A stretch of 64,000 nucleotides of DNA from Marasmius tenuissimus (GCA_029532415.1 JAQOTA010000057.1:682001-746000), one strand, 5' to 3'; positions 34,283 to 45,799 are shown, counted from the stretch's first letter. Numbers and translations: made by a program. The notes: generated by a model from the letters alone, not told the origin.

Positions 34283-35848
34283 ATGAGCCCCTATGAAGCC
34301 CCGGGAATGGTTTACGGCGTGAACCAGACTCCTCGTGAACATATATATCACGCTGGCTGTAGCCCTTCACATCTCCACTCGTGCTATTCATTACATCAGT
34401 TCTCTCTCTCTTTGAATCCAAGCATGCCATCCACTTGTACACTGAGACAAAAATCATTGTGCAGTGCTTCCAACGCAGTCGCCCCAACCTCATCACAGTC
34501 CGCTCGCCATCACGGCTCTCTCTCTCATGAGCCAAACATGCCTGCCGTTCGTCCGCTGGTACGAAAGTCAGAGCGCGGTTCTTCTAACGCCGTCGCCTCG
34601 GTCTCATCGAAGGGGACATCAAACCTCACCACAAAAAGAACTGATCGACCTCGGAACAGCTGGATAGTTTTCTGGGCAGCGCTGTCTAATGTGTTCGCCA
34701 ATTCCAGAGGCACTATTTTGCCCCTGCGAAAGGTCCTCACTGTCATCATTAGCCAGATTTGGAGGTTTCTCACAGAACAGGATAAAGGGCCTTTCGTATA
34801 CCTCGCGTGGCAGTTCAATACGATGCACAGGATTAGGATGAGGAACTCGCAGCGGGTGTTGGCTAAGGAAGCTAAGGAAGAGGCGAGGAAGAAGCGGCGA
34901 GCGCTGGCCAAGGACATTCGAAAAGACACGGTGCAGAAGCATCTCGAATCGCAAGCTGTAGTAGGGTGTATTACTCTTGCGGTTCCGCCATATTTGCTCA
35001 GTTCATCGACTGCCGTTGGTCTCATGCCTTCGGATGCCACCTCTGCACAGCGTATGTTGCCCCATCCAACTATGCGTTCACCCGGGCCGCCGCAAAAGTA
35101 TCTGCCAGGGATCGCCTCTTCGCTCATGGACGTTTCCTCTACCAATGGGCCCATGCATAACACATTCATCCATCAGAATCAATTTGGCCCACAGAGTGGT
35201 CTGGCAATGACTCATAGCCAGCTTCCTCGTATCAATACCGCCCTCTCTTTCAGTAACGATAGCTACCTCGGTCACGCACCCATTTCTAAGAGCCCACCAT
35301 CGCTCTTGTTCGCCTCCATCTTTGGTTCGGAGGGGCTCAAAGTCAGGCCCCCGATGACGGCTGAGGATCCAGGATCCCTCCCCCTCATCCGCACTGCCGC
35401 TCCAGCTGACTGGGAGGGCAATATCTTTGAGTCGAATGTGACACGACACGTCAACGCTGGTGACTGGGCCAGTCGGAGCTCGAACGCCGGATCAAGTAGT
35501 TGGGATTCTACTCAGGCTCATGTGAGTTTGCGGTCTTGCAGCGATATGATAGGCATTGATCGAGTTTATTTTCGGTCTCCTCAGGATACGAGTGCACAGA
35601 GATTTGCGCGTCGTTATGATTATGAATCTATAAGTCAGTTGTCAAGGGACGTCTGGTGTCAGAGCCAGCATGAGGTACTCGACATACCACTCAAACTTCA
35701 GCATAACGACCCGGCCCCCGACCAATTCGACGCATCCTTCACCCAAACGGAACCATTCGGCTTCGGCCGCCAGTACCAGACCCAACAGTTCTCCTCCCAG
35801 CAACACGACTTCTCTGTATCTCATGACTCATTGCCCTTTCATCTTTGA
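34283..35848 (+). CDS. HMG-box protein resembling fungal mating-type HMG factors
   Basis: One long frame of 521 codons from ATG 34283. Residues about 118-195 read as an HMG box of the MATA/Ste11-like type: RPRNSWIVF at the start of helix 1, then about 30 residues to IISQIWRFLTEQDKGPFVYL (helix 2 and the start of helix 3) and a basic helix ending in AKEEARKKRRALAKDIRKD. The loop after helix 1 is unusual in sequence. Such domains bend DNA and, in mushrooms, occur in mating and developmental regulators. The rest is Ser/Pro/Gln-rich, as in transcription factors. A 63-nt in-frame stretch (35522-35584, GTGAGT..CTCAG) could be an intron, so two protein forms are possible. It lies in the inverted-repeat-bounded island on the same strand as the 33143 gene. 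Confidence 0.65.
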   Translation: MSPYEAPGMVYGVNQTPREHIYHAGCSPSHLHSCYSLHQFSLSLNPSMPSTCTLRQKSLCSASNAVAPTSSQSARHHGSLSHEPNMPAVRPLVRKSERGSSNAVASVSSKGTSNLTTKRTDRPRNSWIVFWAALSNVFANSRGTILPLRKVLTVIISQIWRFLTEQDKGPFVYLAWQFNTMHRIRMRNSQRVLAKEAKEEARKKRRALAKDIRKDTVQKHLESQAVVGCITLAVPPYLLSSSTAVGLMPSDATSAQRMLPHPTMRSPGPPQKYLPGIASSLMDVSSTNGPMHNTFIHQNQFGPQSGLAMTHSQLPRINTALSFSNDSYLGHAPISKSPPSLLFASIFGSEGLKVRPPMTAEDPGSLPLIRTAAPADWEGNIFESNVTRHVNAGDWASRSSNAGSSSWDSTQAHVSLRSCSDMIGIDRVYFRSPQDTSAQRFARRYDYESISQLSRDVWCQSQHEVLDIPLKLQHNDPAPDQFDASFTQTEPFGFGRQYQTQQFSSQQHDFSVSHDSLPFHL

Positions 35849-36965
35849 GGCTAGGTCTCCACCTCCCTCTCCTCCCTCTCACCGCCTCCTAATAAGAATG
35901 AATGGCTCAGTCGTACTAGTAGTGCCCAAGTGAATAGACGAATGTAATCCTGTAATGCAAACTGACGCACGCTAAGGCTTTGATTGAACTTCCACGCTCC
36001 ACCAGTGTCCCTAACACGAGACTCCTGCCTTCTTGTATGTGCCGACAAGAGTATTTCTCTTGAGATGACGGCTGAAGCAATTCGACAAAGGATTGTTGAG
36101 TACCAACTCACGCGAGGGTCTTACCAGACTGAATTAATAGCCCACTCCCTGCAGAGTTAGACTCAAACCTGAGCATCATTTAGCTTGTTTCCTCCATAGG
36201 ACGTACCTTTAGTTTCCATGATAGGTGTGAGTCGTAGTTGGCAGGCTGGCGTTCGACACGAGTCAGATCAAAGGGGTTGTGCTTGATATCGATAAGATAG
36301 GCCCAGCGCTAGGATGGCGTTAATTGTCCTAATTCGAGTTTTAATTGTGGGCGTCGTTGTGATGGCAAGGTGATCCAGATCCATATGTTGTCGTACTCGG
36401 GAAGATTGTCAATGGGTAGGACACAGAGTCCTAGTGTATGTAGGACACAAAGTCCTGAATACAACCCGCATTCTCAACCTTGAGTATTAGAATAATGAGT
36501 ATGGGCTGGAAGTTCAGTCGTTGGAGGAGTAGAGTAGGTCGAGTACAGGGGTCATGGCGGGCTTGGCCAAGAGGGAGAGACCACGAGGTGACATATCCGC
36601 GTTTGGAAGTGCGTCAACGAGCGTCAAAAACAGCGCTTGGCCGGTTCGCGCGTTCGTCCAGTTTTACTTCCAACCTCAGCAACTCGCAGTCATGCTCGGC
36701 CTCAACTTCTCTGAGCATATCTCCTCGAGACTCTCCACGACTTTGTGTCGTTGGATCTGCTTGACTGGACTTTGAGTCCACTCATGGGCGTTTTTAAAAT
36801 CTCAATCACGCGTCATCCATCGACGAGAAGTCGTTGTTGCACATGGCAAGTTGTTGTTTCCTCCTTTCAATTGTGTTTCTATTATCTTCTAGTTAAGTTT
36901 TTTGTTTTGAACCACTATAATTAGGACTCGGATGATGAAAAAACTATCCACAAGTCTCACCTACA
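35849..36965. other. 1.1 kb without a supported gene
   Basis: Short overlapping frames (36480-36775 plus) have no recognised domain. Two GCGTCAA motifs lie at 36611 and 36620. Confidence 0.4.
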
Positions 36966-38465
36966 ATGCCTCCTATCCTTCGCCAGCGATCGCGTCGCAA
37001 CCCCTCCGTCAGTACAACCACCCAGCGTGATCCGAGTCAAGAAGAACTCAAACGATACCGACGGAATCTTCGCTGGCACATCCGTCAAGGGCGAATGGTC
37101 ACTTTTGACCACAACCGCAGGCAATGGAAACACTGGCCAAGGTGAGTAATGATATGTGTTATACCGTTGTAAACTACGCTGAATGTGTGTCTCAGACCGT
37201 ATATCGAACACGAAGATGGCACCATGTCCAATTTTCTCCCTTCCTATCGGTTTGCAGCCGCAAACCCTCCCCCTGTCCTCTGCCCTCACGTTCTAAGCCC
37301 CAATTTGACAACTGCGGACTGCACGATGGTCGTCCATATATCGCCTGTTGACGCGGGTGATTATTTCGCCATAAATAATATGAGCCACCCCTGTGACTTT
37401 CGCAGTGAGCTGTGATCTTCTATGCCTTACAATTAGTTCTAACCAAGTGCAAAGTTCCCATCCCTACTTTGACAGACCTTCCCCAGGAGATAGACGATTG
37501 GCCCCCATTAGATCAACCGACTTTCCCTACATTTGAAGATGAAGAAGATGAAGACTCGCTGGAACTCGTCATAACGAACGATTTGAGTTCCAGCCTGCCA
37601 TCTCCACGCCCCCGACGGCTACCGCAGGACGTCAAGCCAGGCTTTCAGGCCTTTTTCGTACGTGAGAGGGCACTTCTCCGGGCAGAATACAGTAGGTCAT
37701 TCATTCAAGCATGGCTCCAAAATGTTACTCAGCGACTTTCTAGATCCCAAGTTCATCGAGAAGATTGGAGTGGGTCATTCTACAGGGGAGTACATGAAAT
37801 GTGAGTTTCATCCCCACCGGCTGCTTGGGATCCGTTGACGAACGTCTACCAGGCGGCCTCCCGTCTCATCCTGTCCATTCTATTTCAACGCACGATCTGT
37901 TACGAGAGTGGGATCTCGACGTCAACCCCAACGGGCAAAATTTGGCGAACCAGCATCAGCACTTCGTGGGGACAGGTGTCGGTATGGCTACAAGAAATCT
38001 GTTCTCGACGCGGGGGATACCGAACGAAGTTTGGAACACAGTCGTAGCCTCCGCTATCACCTGCTCCGTCTGCTGTTGTGTCTATTCGGCCGATGGTTAT
38101 AACGATCACATCGACGGACATGGATATTGTCGCAACTGGTTCGAGCCCGTTTGCTGTGAGTTTATCCTGGGCCCCCTTTTTCTGACTATGCACTCACCTT
38201 AAACTTCATAGCGTCAACGCCGATTCGGTGCGATACCAGCGTGGCTCCAGAGTCCATGTGGGCTCCCGGCCTTCCTGGTGATGGCGAGGAGGATTGGTGG
38301 GATAAACAATCGGCTAGCTGTGCCGCTCTCTTGCAGTGGAATTCACGTATCGGGATCTCACAGGATGTATGGGCCGTAATATCTACGATGGAGGTGTTCT
38401 GCCCTGACTGCTCCCGTGTACGCTCCACTGAGGGACACCACCGTCACCTCGGTGGCAGATGCTAG
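36966..38465 (+). CDS. Multi-exon Cys/His-rich protein (zinc-finger-like), gene model provisional
   Basis: Starts MPPILRQRSRRNPS with a basic N-terminus. Exon 1 (36966-37141) and exon 2 (37196 to about 37404) join cleanly. Exon 3 starts near 37437 and contains the acidic run FEDEEDEDSLE. The downstream protein-like frame (GLPSHPVHSISTHDLLREWD, IPNEVWNTVVASAIT) is reached only if a short intron (35 nt, 37660-37694) or another border is used, so the middle is uncertain. Two Cys/His clusters are visible: CSVCCCVYSADGYNDHIDGH near 38.06-38.13 kb, and at the end CPDCSRVRSTEGHHRHLGG before the stop. Both fit zinc coordination of the C-x2-C..H..H sort. Likely nuclear (inference). Function unknown. 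Confidence 0.5.
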
Positions 38466-38542
38466 TGCCTTGGGTTCTCGTGCTGTAAGTTAGGTATCAT
38501 GCAACAATGTTGGTCGGTGTTTCAAAATAATATTTTTTATGA

Positions 38543-39148
38543 ATGCATCATAGAAGCGTCTCTACGAACATTGACAATCACAACCCCGATCCGCGTGATC
38601 GTCGAATACCTGCAAATGTACTTCAAGGGTGGCGAGTTGCTTCCTCCTTTCCAATTTGCATACATCCCGCAATGGGTCAAGACAATCGTCTCTGTTACGA
38701 CTTAGCCTACCCGTCTGCACAGGTCAGAAAATTTGAGGTGAGTCTTCTCTAAATTGCTCTTTTTCGTCCTTCTCATTGAGTCCCGTAGCCTGCTCCCCTC
38801 CCCAAGGCAGCCAGACGAAGAGCAATCGATCTTGGAGATCCAGCTGTAGGACTACAGGCAACAGTCTGGGCAGACGAAGCAGGCAAAGGACACAAGCTAC
38901 GCCCAGGCCCTTACAACTGTCCGCTATGTGGGCAACAGTACAAACGAATTTACGGTGAGTCCTCCGGCCGTACAAACATGCGAGTCCTTATACAGTTGAC
39001 AGGTGTACGCCGGCATCTCGCATATTCAAGAACTCCCTGTCCAAACTTCTGGAGACTGAAGTATGGGGTGCCCTCCGTCGTGGCGGAATTGTTTCGGTGG
39101 GCAAAAAAAGATTGGCTGGAACTACAATCTAGAATATGGTGGTCGTAA
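38543..39148 (+). CDS. Small C2H2-like zinc-finger protein
   Basis: Exons 38543-38737, 38789-38954 and 39003-39148 join in frame to 168 residues. The C-terminal half carries one finger-like unit, YNCPLCGQQYKRIYGVRRHL followed by AYSRTPC (C-x2-C, aromatic, then H and C about 14 and 21 residues on), split by the last intron. The N-terminal part is polar without a known domain. The same finger design appears in the 42556-43152 gene, so both probably belong to one family of island-borne small zinc proteins. It starts 78 nt after the stop of the preceding Cys/His-rich gene on the same strand. The frame is intact. Confidence 0.65.
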
Positions 39149-39302
39149 ACACATTTTCTGCGCCTATTCGCTCTCTGCATGTATACATTATCAAACATTC
39201 ATATAAAACTCCTTGGCAATTGACTATACATCTATGGTATAGAGGAATGAAGATGTAATCAAGAAATCAAGAAATATGACTATACAGTGTGTTGCGAATG
39301 AA

Positions 39303-40449
39303 TTAGCGGTCTCCCTCACTCTCCAGCATTGCATACAACCCTCGAGATGTACCACGTAAGACGCTCATGCGTTGATGGGAGCTCTCCGATGACTTGCGTA
39401 CCAGCGGCAAAACCCCGCGTCGAGATGCAATTGGGGTGGCGAGATTGCCGGGACATTGAGGGGCAGTACGATTGTCTTTTGTACCTTCATCTTCCGGCGC
39501 TGTGTACCAATAGGCCAATTCTGGGTGTATTCTTCTGATGTCGGGGACGTATTGTTGGACTTTGCTGAGCGTCTTAGGCCCCCCGAAAGACGCAAACGGA
39601 TCCAACAACAGTGGATCGTTGGGATCTTCATTGTAGCACGAGTTGGGGCGGGGCTCTAGTGTTACGGTGGACATCCCTGAGGAAGCGGTGAGACCAAATG
39701 CTGCACAATAAGGCTAGACGAGCACATACCTTTACCCCGATATCCTTCTGTGATCCACTCGTCGTAGTAGTGTGAGGCTCGAGTGTCTGGTCTCGCAGGG
39801 ACTTCAGGGATGTAGGCAGCCGGTGGATAATTTGGGAGGGAGCTTTCGAGGAACGAAGAAACCGAGGGCCTGCTTTCATCACTTGTCGAATGAGTGTCGC
39901 CGTGGTCTTGGAGCTGAGTTAGATCACTGGATTGCGCTTGAAGAGCGGTGACACCAGCTCGCAGCCGCTACGGTCGAGGGGCAGTCAAAGATAAGTTGGT
40001 GCTAACGAAACAAAAGATTAGATGACTGTACCAGTACGTCCGGTGGCTTGTAAGAGTCTGAAGACGCGTCGTATCGTGCAGATTAGTGATCGGATGTACT
40101 TCAGCAAGACACAAGAGTACGTACTCTCTACGTCGTCCTTAGCTCGCGACGCCCGGTGTCCTAAACAGAGCTCTGACCACGGGTAGTGTTTGAAAAGTCT
40201 GACTAGATATAAAGCCAGTGCTATGATGGCAAAAAAAAGCAGCATTCCTGCCGCAATGAGAAGGATGGCAGTTAGCATGATTGTATGCGCGTAGGTCAGT
40301 GGGAGGCAAGGGAGGCAAGGAACTCGTCGACAGTTGATGCCTGACAAGTCCCAGGCCATCAAATTCGGCCACGCATCAGGACCCTTTGTGAGCTCGCGTA
40401 TAAGCTTCCTCATGACCCAAAAGACATGCTCCAAACCCCCTGGAGACAA
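39303..40449 (-). CDS. Single-pass membrane protein with Ser/Pro-rich cytoplasmic-type tail
   Basis: The frame from about 40449 leads through MRKLIRELTKGPDAWPNLMA to a strong transmembrane segment (IMLTAILLIAAGMLLFFAII, then ALALYLVRL) near 40.25 kb. Introns (about 40054-40120, 39966-40028 and 39675-39730) join ASRAKDDVE to NSYKPPDVL, RLRAGVTALQAQSSDL, then EWITEGYRGKGMSTVTLEP and the last exon ending RGLYAMLESEGDR at 39303. A frame at 40551-40748 (EVPTIVQKSLIKSWEIRNSN) may be an upstream exon; the start codon is unresolved. A conserved bit, YYDEWITEGYRGKG, suggests a real family, but I recognise no domain. Function unknown. Confidence 0.5.
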
Positions 40450-40914
40450 GGACTTTCGAGAAAATTGAGGTTGTTTGCTACCGGGTGGCTCAACATGTAC
40501 TATGATCTACTAGAAACTCAGAGAGCATTCCTGAAGGGGAAGGAAAATTCTTATAAGATAAAACACGTCAGAAGGTATCTTGAGGCTTTCAATTGGTTCT
40601 GAATCTGGCGCACTTCAAGAGCTTTCCAGTACCCTTGGAATCGGGAAACATTATCCACCAAGGGGTTCGAATTCCTGATTTCCCACGACTTGATCAGTGA
40701 TTTTTGCACGATGGTGGGGACCTCATTGAAGGCAATGTGATACAACAATGCAGATATCGGTAAATCAGCTCACACGTATGCATTCAAACCAGAGACTGTA
40801 CAATGTGATTAACGAAATAAACTAAAGTAATACAGGTGCAATCATCTTCGGCAAAGTCCGGCCAGCGTCCACTGGTGGCGAGCCGGGTCAAGAAAAGGGG
40901 GGGCTAAAAAGTTC

Positions 40915-42136
40915 TCATGTCGATGAGATCTGGAGAGCAAGCGATTGCGAGCTGGTCACGGTAACAATAGAGACCTCAACAACAGGCCCATTCCCTTCCA
41001 AAGGGACTCCGTGGGCGCGTAACTTGAAAATGCCCGAATTCTGCCACCACTCATTGACCACTTCCTCCATATTGTAGGTAATCAAACCCTCTAGTCCGCG
41101 GCTGTAGCGCAGCTTTTTGAAGTGAATGTTGCTTTCTCGGCCGACCGCAACTACCTCGAAATTGAGTCCATCAACGTAGGCTTTCCAAGCTGCTCGTATT
41201 TCTTGAAAGGCTTGGAGGACGTCTCTCATGTCAAGACCGTATTGTCGAAGAAATTCAAACAGCTTGCCCAAAATAACCCCGTTCTCTATCCCGAAGGACC
41301 GGCCGAAGTGACGCAGCTGCAGGAATGAAGTCAGTGTGGATCCATTTGGATAGGTATGTATACATACCGTTTCGGTAAAATGTCTACTGTCGATGAACAC
41401 TAAGGGTAAGTAGGAGACCGTGCCGTCAGAGTTGAGCTGGGGGGGGCCATCTCCATTTCTGCGATTCGTTCCCATCGGCTTATGGCAACGACAATGAGGT
41501 GAGCCTGAAGCTGTTCCCCATTGCTCAAGAAAGCCGTTCCTCCAGCTGCGCTCATAGCTACTCCGGTCACGAAGCGCCCCTTCAGAAATCGAACTCCCAG
41601 GGAGAGAGCCTGTTGATGTAAGGCGTTGTGGAGATTGCCGTACTGTAGGATACTTCAGTATATTTCGATGGTCGTCAGGGTTTCCAGTTGATTCACACCT
41701 TCATTATCATAAATCCGCCATCAAACTCGCTCCTCGGAGCTGAGTACATCTCTATACCCGTCCAAGAAGAAATTGTGACGCCAGCGGTCCGCTGGACCTC
41801 CAAGGAGTCAGACAATCCTCCCGCTCTTTCTTCAAGCTCCCACAAGTTCCCAACGTGGGGAAGGAGAACGACTTTCAAGTCTTTGTTCTGTGAGTATAGA
41901 TCGCAGATGTGAGGGAAAATTGATCTCCAACGGGGTGAATACTCACGTTTGCCGCAAGATCTGTCTCCTCACCCTCGGGGCGCGAATCTACGACCGTGAC
42001 AGTAAAACCCGCCTCCTGAAGCGTGGCAGCGGTTGTCAAGCCAGCCAGGCTGGCACCTAAAACAAGACAGTTTGTCTGGAGTTGAGAGTTCAGCGAAATA
42101 TGTTGTGAAAATGGTTAGGGACGCGATGTGCACCAT
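40915..42136 (-). pseudogene. FAD-dependent monooxygenase-like gene, internally damaged
   Basis: Recognised by the N-terminal dinucleotide fold NCLVLGASLAGLTTAATLQE with the following acidic strand end VTVVDSRPEGEE, then after an intron VVLLPHVGNLWELEERAGG and, after a second intron, YGNLHNALHQQALSLGVRF. The C-terminal GIENGVILGKLFEFL, with LQAFQEIRAAW, matches the segment after the FAD-phosphate motif in salicylate-hydroxylase-like enzymes. The central DG motif and the GDxxH motif are absent. Near 41460-41480 the frame changes without a splice site, in and around a C8 run. I infer a deletion plus frameshift, so an inactive enzyme. The start (ATG at 42136 directly before an intron) is tentative. 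Confidence 0.55.
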
Positions 42137-42555
42137 GACTGGAGTTGCAGGAACCACGTAATGGCGTCGCTGCTGAGGATGGATGGGTGGTGACTTCGAC
42201 CAACTTTCAGGTATTTAGATCTCAAAGATCTTAATCTTCACTCAGACTCAAAGTCCTTTCGTGAAATTTTATTGCTTCAGATGGGATAGTGATGGTGGTT
42301 GTATGGGAAGTTGAACTAGGTTGAGTTGATAAATAAAGGCGCGTCGGAGCCACGTGACGTAGAAGGTTCTCACGCCGTGGCATTCACTTCGCGCCAAGTC
42401 ATAGAAGAGGAAAAATCATATATCGTGCGGAGTTGTAGATGAGGAATGATAGTGGATACATAGGTGGTGGTTGTACACCGATAATGAAGCATGAAACGGT
42501 TATTTAACATACATAAGGTAATTAATGAAACATAATTGTCCGTCAGTCGCGTTCC

Positions 42556-43152
42556 TTACTGTTGTCCGTAAGTGAAAGATAAATACCAGCATCGATGCTG
42601 GACCAGGTGCAGTAGGTTCTGTAGATCCTCTAGCCGTAACTCTGTCATCAAGAAATCAATCATCGTAGTCGAGTTAATGTCGCCGAAAGGGCAGGTGTTT
42701 TTCGCCCCCTTCAGGTGGTATTCTAGAGCTGATTGGACGTGATCAGCACATTCTGTCCCCAATGTTGACACTAGACCGAAGAACATACCTTGCTGCGACT
42801 GATAAACCCTGCGGCAAAATGGATTTGGGCAATGCCAACTCTGCCTTGTGTCAACAGTCGCCGCCTTGCCAACGCCTGGTGCGGACGGCGTCTGAGAGTC
42901 GCGAATGTTGGGTGTCTCTTGGTGCGGCGATATGTAACCCTGTTTTGTGAGTCAGATTGAGGCCAGAATATTGAGTGCTATTGAATGGAAAGAAAGACCT
43001 ACGTGTAATGTCTGAACGGGAGACCAGTCGCCAGATTGTAGCTGCGGTGGGTCGCAGCACGGCACACCATTGTGAGTCGTCTCGACGATAGGGTTGGTAG
43101 AATCCACAAAATATGGGTGAAGGTTGTTGGAGAGCAGTTGGGGCTGGGACAT
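42556..43152 (-). CDS. Small zinc-finger-like protein, intact
   Basis: Exons 43003-43152, 42789-42939 and 42556-42728 join in frame to 157 residues. The finger unit is WHCPNPFCRRVYQSQQALEY followed by HLKGAKNTC, that is C-x4-C, aromatic spacing, H, then a terminal Cys instead of the second His. The exon 2/3 intron splits this unit, as in the 38543 gene. A Leu-rich C-terminal helix (MIDFLMTELRLEDLQNLL) could mediate dimerisation. The N-terminus (MSQPQLLSNNLHPYF) has a CC pair. Likely nucleic-acid binding and nuclear (inference from the finger). Confidence 0.65.
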
Positions 43153-43684
43153 GGTGGACACGGTGGTGGTGGAGGTAAGCAAGTTGAGCGCCTGAGATCT
43201 AGTCAGTTTATCGATGGAATGTTCAAATATTTGGTCGCTGATGGTGCATTCGGAATCGCCGCTGACCGCGGCAAATCTAGGTACTGTGGAGTGAACCGTG
43301 ACGCATCCGTGGCCCGGTGACGCTTCCCTCCAATGTTGGTCGTTTGATACTGCAACTTGGAGCCTGATCGTTCTGGAACTTGCGTAACGGTCAGTAAGTA
43401 TAGTGCAAGGGAATAGGATTCGTACCATTCCAAGCTAATAGACAGAAGCTGGTAAGCAGGTAATAATCAATTCTACGAAAGCCATGGACACAAAGTCCGT
43501 GTGCTTTGGTACAAAGTCTCGTGCAGTTAAGTTGCAGGTTCACCGGGAAGGCCTGACGGAACCTCGAGGTTCAAGTTGCGAGACGCTGCTAAGCAATGAG
43601 CTTCATATATTGGGACATTCGTTCTGGTGGTACACGACGCAAGACAAGGATACATGTGAACTGTGGTCCACGGATTGGCATACA

Positions 43685-45799
43685 CTACGACAAGCGGTAA
43701 GGAATGGAGGGGGCTCTGTAGAAGGTCTCAAGAAAGGAGCTGGTGAAATAATGCGCAAGCTCTCGTTCGATGTAATCCAGCCGGGCCCCGAGATTGTGAC
43801 CACCTAGGTCCTTCGGAAACTGGGACAGCAATACGGGAGGCTTCAATCCACGCCAGGTACTCATGATCTTATGAAGAGGTCGTAAAACCTCCAACCTCTT
43901 CTGTGGATCAGAGGAAGCGAACCCATCCTGAGACTTCGCACAGTCTGCGTATTCTCTCGTTCCGACCCAGCACTCGTCGAGGAGAGTCTGACGTGTGAAC
44001 CTTTTCATACTGCTCTCGTCGAGGCTCGAGTCCAGGTTCACGAGATCTTGTTGGAAATTGAGCTCATACAGCTCCCAGATAATTTCCTTGGCGATATGAG
44101 GAGGCGGAATCTGGGTACCAGCGACTGTGTGGCCACGCCAGGTGACAGGGGACGATGCCATGGCTTCGAATCAGAGAGGATTCTTCTTCACCATGCTCTT
44201 CAGAAGGTTCTGCATCTCAATTCGCTGTTTCCCTGCACGCGTATCCGAGCGAACTTCCTCCCCTTCGTCCAGGGTGAGCAGCTGTCGCCATTGCTTCTTC
44301 GAGTATCGGTCAGGGCTGTACGAAAGCCGATAGATAAAGATCCCCCTCAGCTTGTGCCAGTTGCAAAAGAGGGTTGCCGCTGTCGACTGGTTGGCGGTTG
44401 TGACGAACATATCAGCAGGCGGGAGAGCGAATCCACGGTCAACTCCCTCGGGAGCAGCGAGGGATTGGTTATGTCCTGCGTGACTCTCCAGTGCTATTCT
44501 CCAGATGTCTATGGCTTGCGGCATGAGTGGGTTGGAGGGAGTCAAGAAAGTGTTGTTGGACCGGTCCGTGGATGACTTGCCTTTCCCTCTCTGGGGATCT
44601 GGCGAGAAGAGGGATCAGGATTAGAGAGAGAGAATTGAGTTTGTCATGGACTTACATGGAGTGAAGCGTCCTCGTGAAGCAGTAGAGCTCGTGGTCCTCA
44701 CAGGTAGGGCGGGGGTGAGAGGAAGAGCTGCCCTCTGCATGGATGTCGAGCTGCGAGGCTGAGAGCTGCCAAGAGGCGACGGGTAATCCAAAAGACATGT
44801 GACGTAGTTGCCCATCGCCACATAGCGTTCTGGGTTGCTTGCGAGGCCTGTAAAGATGACGCGATGGGCCGGAACAGCGTCCGACAAGTTCACAGTAAAT
44901 CCGCTGGGTAACGCGAAGGTGTCATCACTGTAGGGAGAAAGGAAATGAGGTACTTGGTCTATCCGAGAGTTGCCAGAACGAGACAAGGGGCAAACGAAAT
45001 AGACGGGAATGCGACACTGGAAAAGGCTTTCTAGAACGTCCAAGTCGCTTGTGAAAGCGCCCATCAAGGAGCTATCTGCGAGCCCTGGGTGATCCTTGCA
45101 CGAGCCTGTAGTCTCGTATCTTTCTCGATAGGAGGTTAACCACCGAATTCTCGCGTCCAGCTCCAAAATGAGCCGCTGAGCACATTTGAAGCGAATGAAT
45201 ATCTCATCCATCGGTGCAGACAGTTTTAGTCGGTCCATCAGGCGGCGAAGTTGTTCACGATTTGTGCGAATAAACGGGTCATCTTCTTTTCCTCGAGGTA
45301 TAGACTCCAAGACTGTATCGTGTAAAAAGGAGAGCTTGCAATGGGTTGGGATATTCAGTGTTCCGAAACCCGCACAAAACGCGTCGAGCGAGGGCTCGAA
45401 ATGGGACTCGTCGGGCACCATCCAAGCAACAGAGAAGGGGTGATCTGGCGAAGATTGTGGTATCTGAATGACTGCCAAATGGGCAGAACCTCGATTGAAC
45501 GGCTGAGGAAAGTATAATGGGTCATCGGGACCAAAATGACGATCTCTTCTCATTCGAACCCGGCAGTCATTCAAGGGGGGTCGAAAGAGAATATTCATGT
45601 TCGGTGTTGAGACCAATACATCCCCAACGTGGTTTCCAACTACACCATCGAATGACTTTGGAGCTATGATTAAATCAGAGTCATGCGTAAGAAGAAAGGA
45701 TCGAAACCCACGTATTTCAGGATTTGCGAACACAGTGAGAGTAGTGGGATCTCGGGTAATGTCTTCCAAGGAGTATAAGGGTTTTGAAGGACCAGCCAT
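43685..45799 (-). pseudogene. Large basidiomycete-specific hypothetical protein, copy 2, with an in-frame TGA
   Basis: Exon 1 (44656-45799, MAGPSKPLYSLEDITRD) and exon 2 (43685-44598) join through GTAAGT..CCAG to 686 codons in one frame. It is interrupted once by TGA at 44171-44173 (after MVKKNPL), with the same frame continuing FEAMASSPVTWRG and WELYELNFQQDLVNLDSSL to the normal end. The middle has the family block LMGAFTSDLDVLESLFQCRI, matching AFTNQLDVVEMFRLAR in the copy at 29584-31662. The two copies are clearly diverged, yet each has a single TGA at a different place. No enzymatic motif was recognised. Function unknown. Confidence 0.65.

Noticed and set aside
36966..38465. TET/JBP dioxygenase cargo, as known for some mushroom transposons
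   Set aside because: No HxD-type iron-binding motif or other dioxygenase feature was found here or elsewhere in the island; the gene is Cys/His-finger-like.
40640..40700. GGGGTTCGAATTCC as a tRNA B box
   Set aside because: No T stem or acceptor pairing nearby, and it lies within a coding-like frame.
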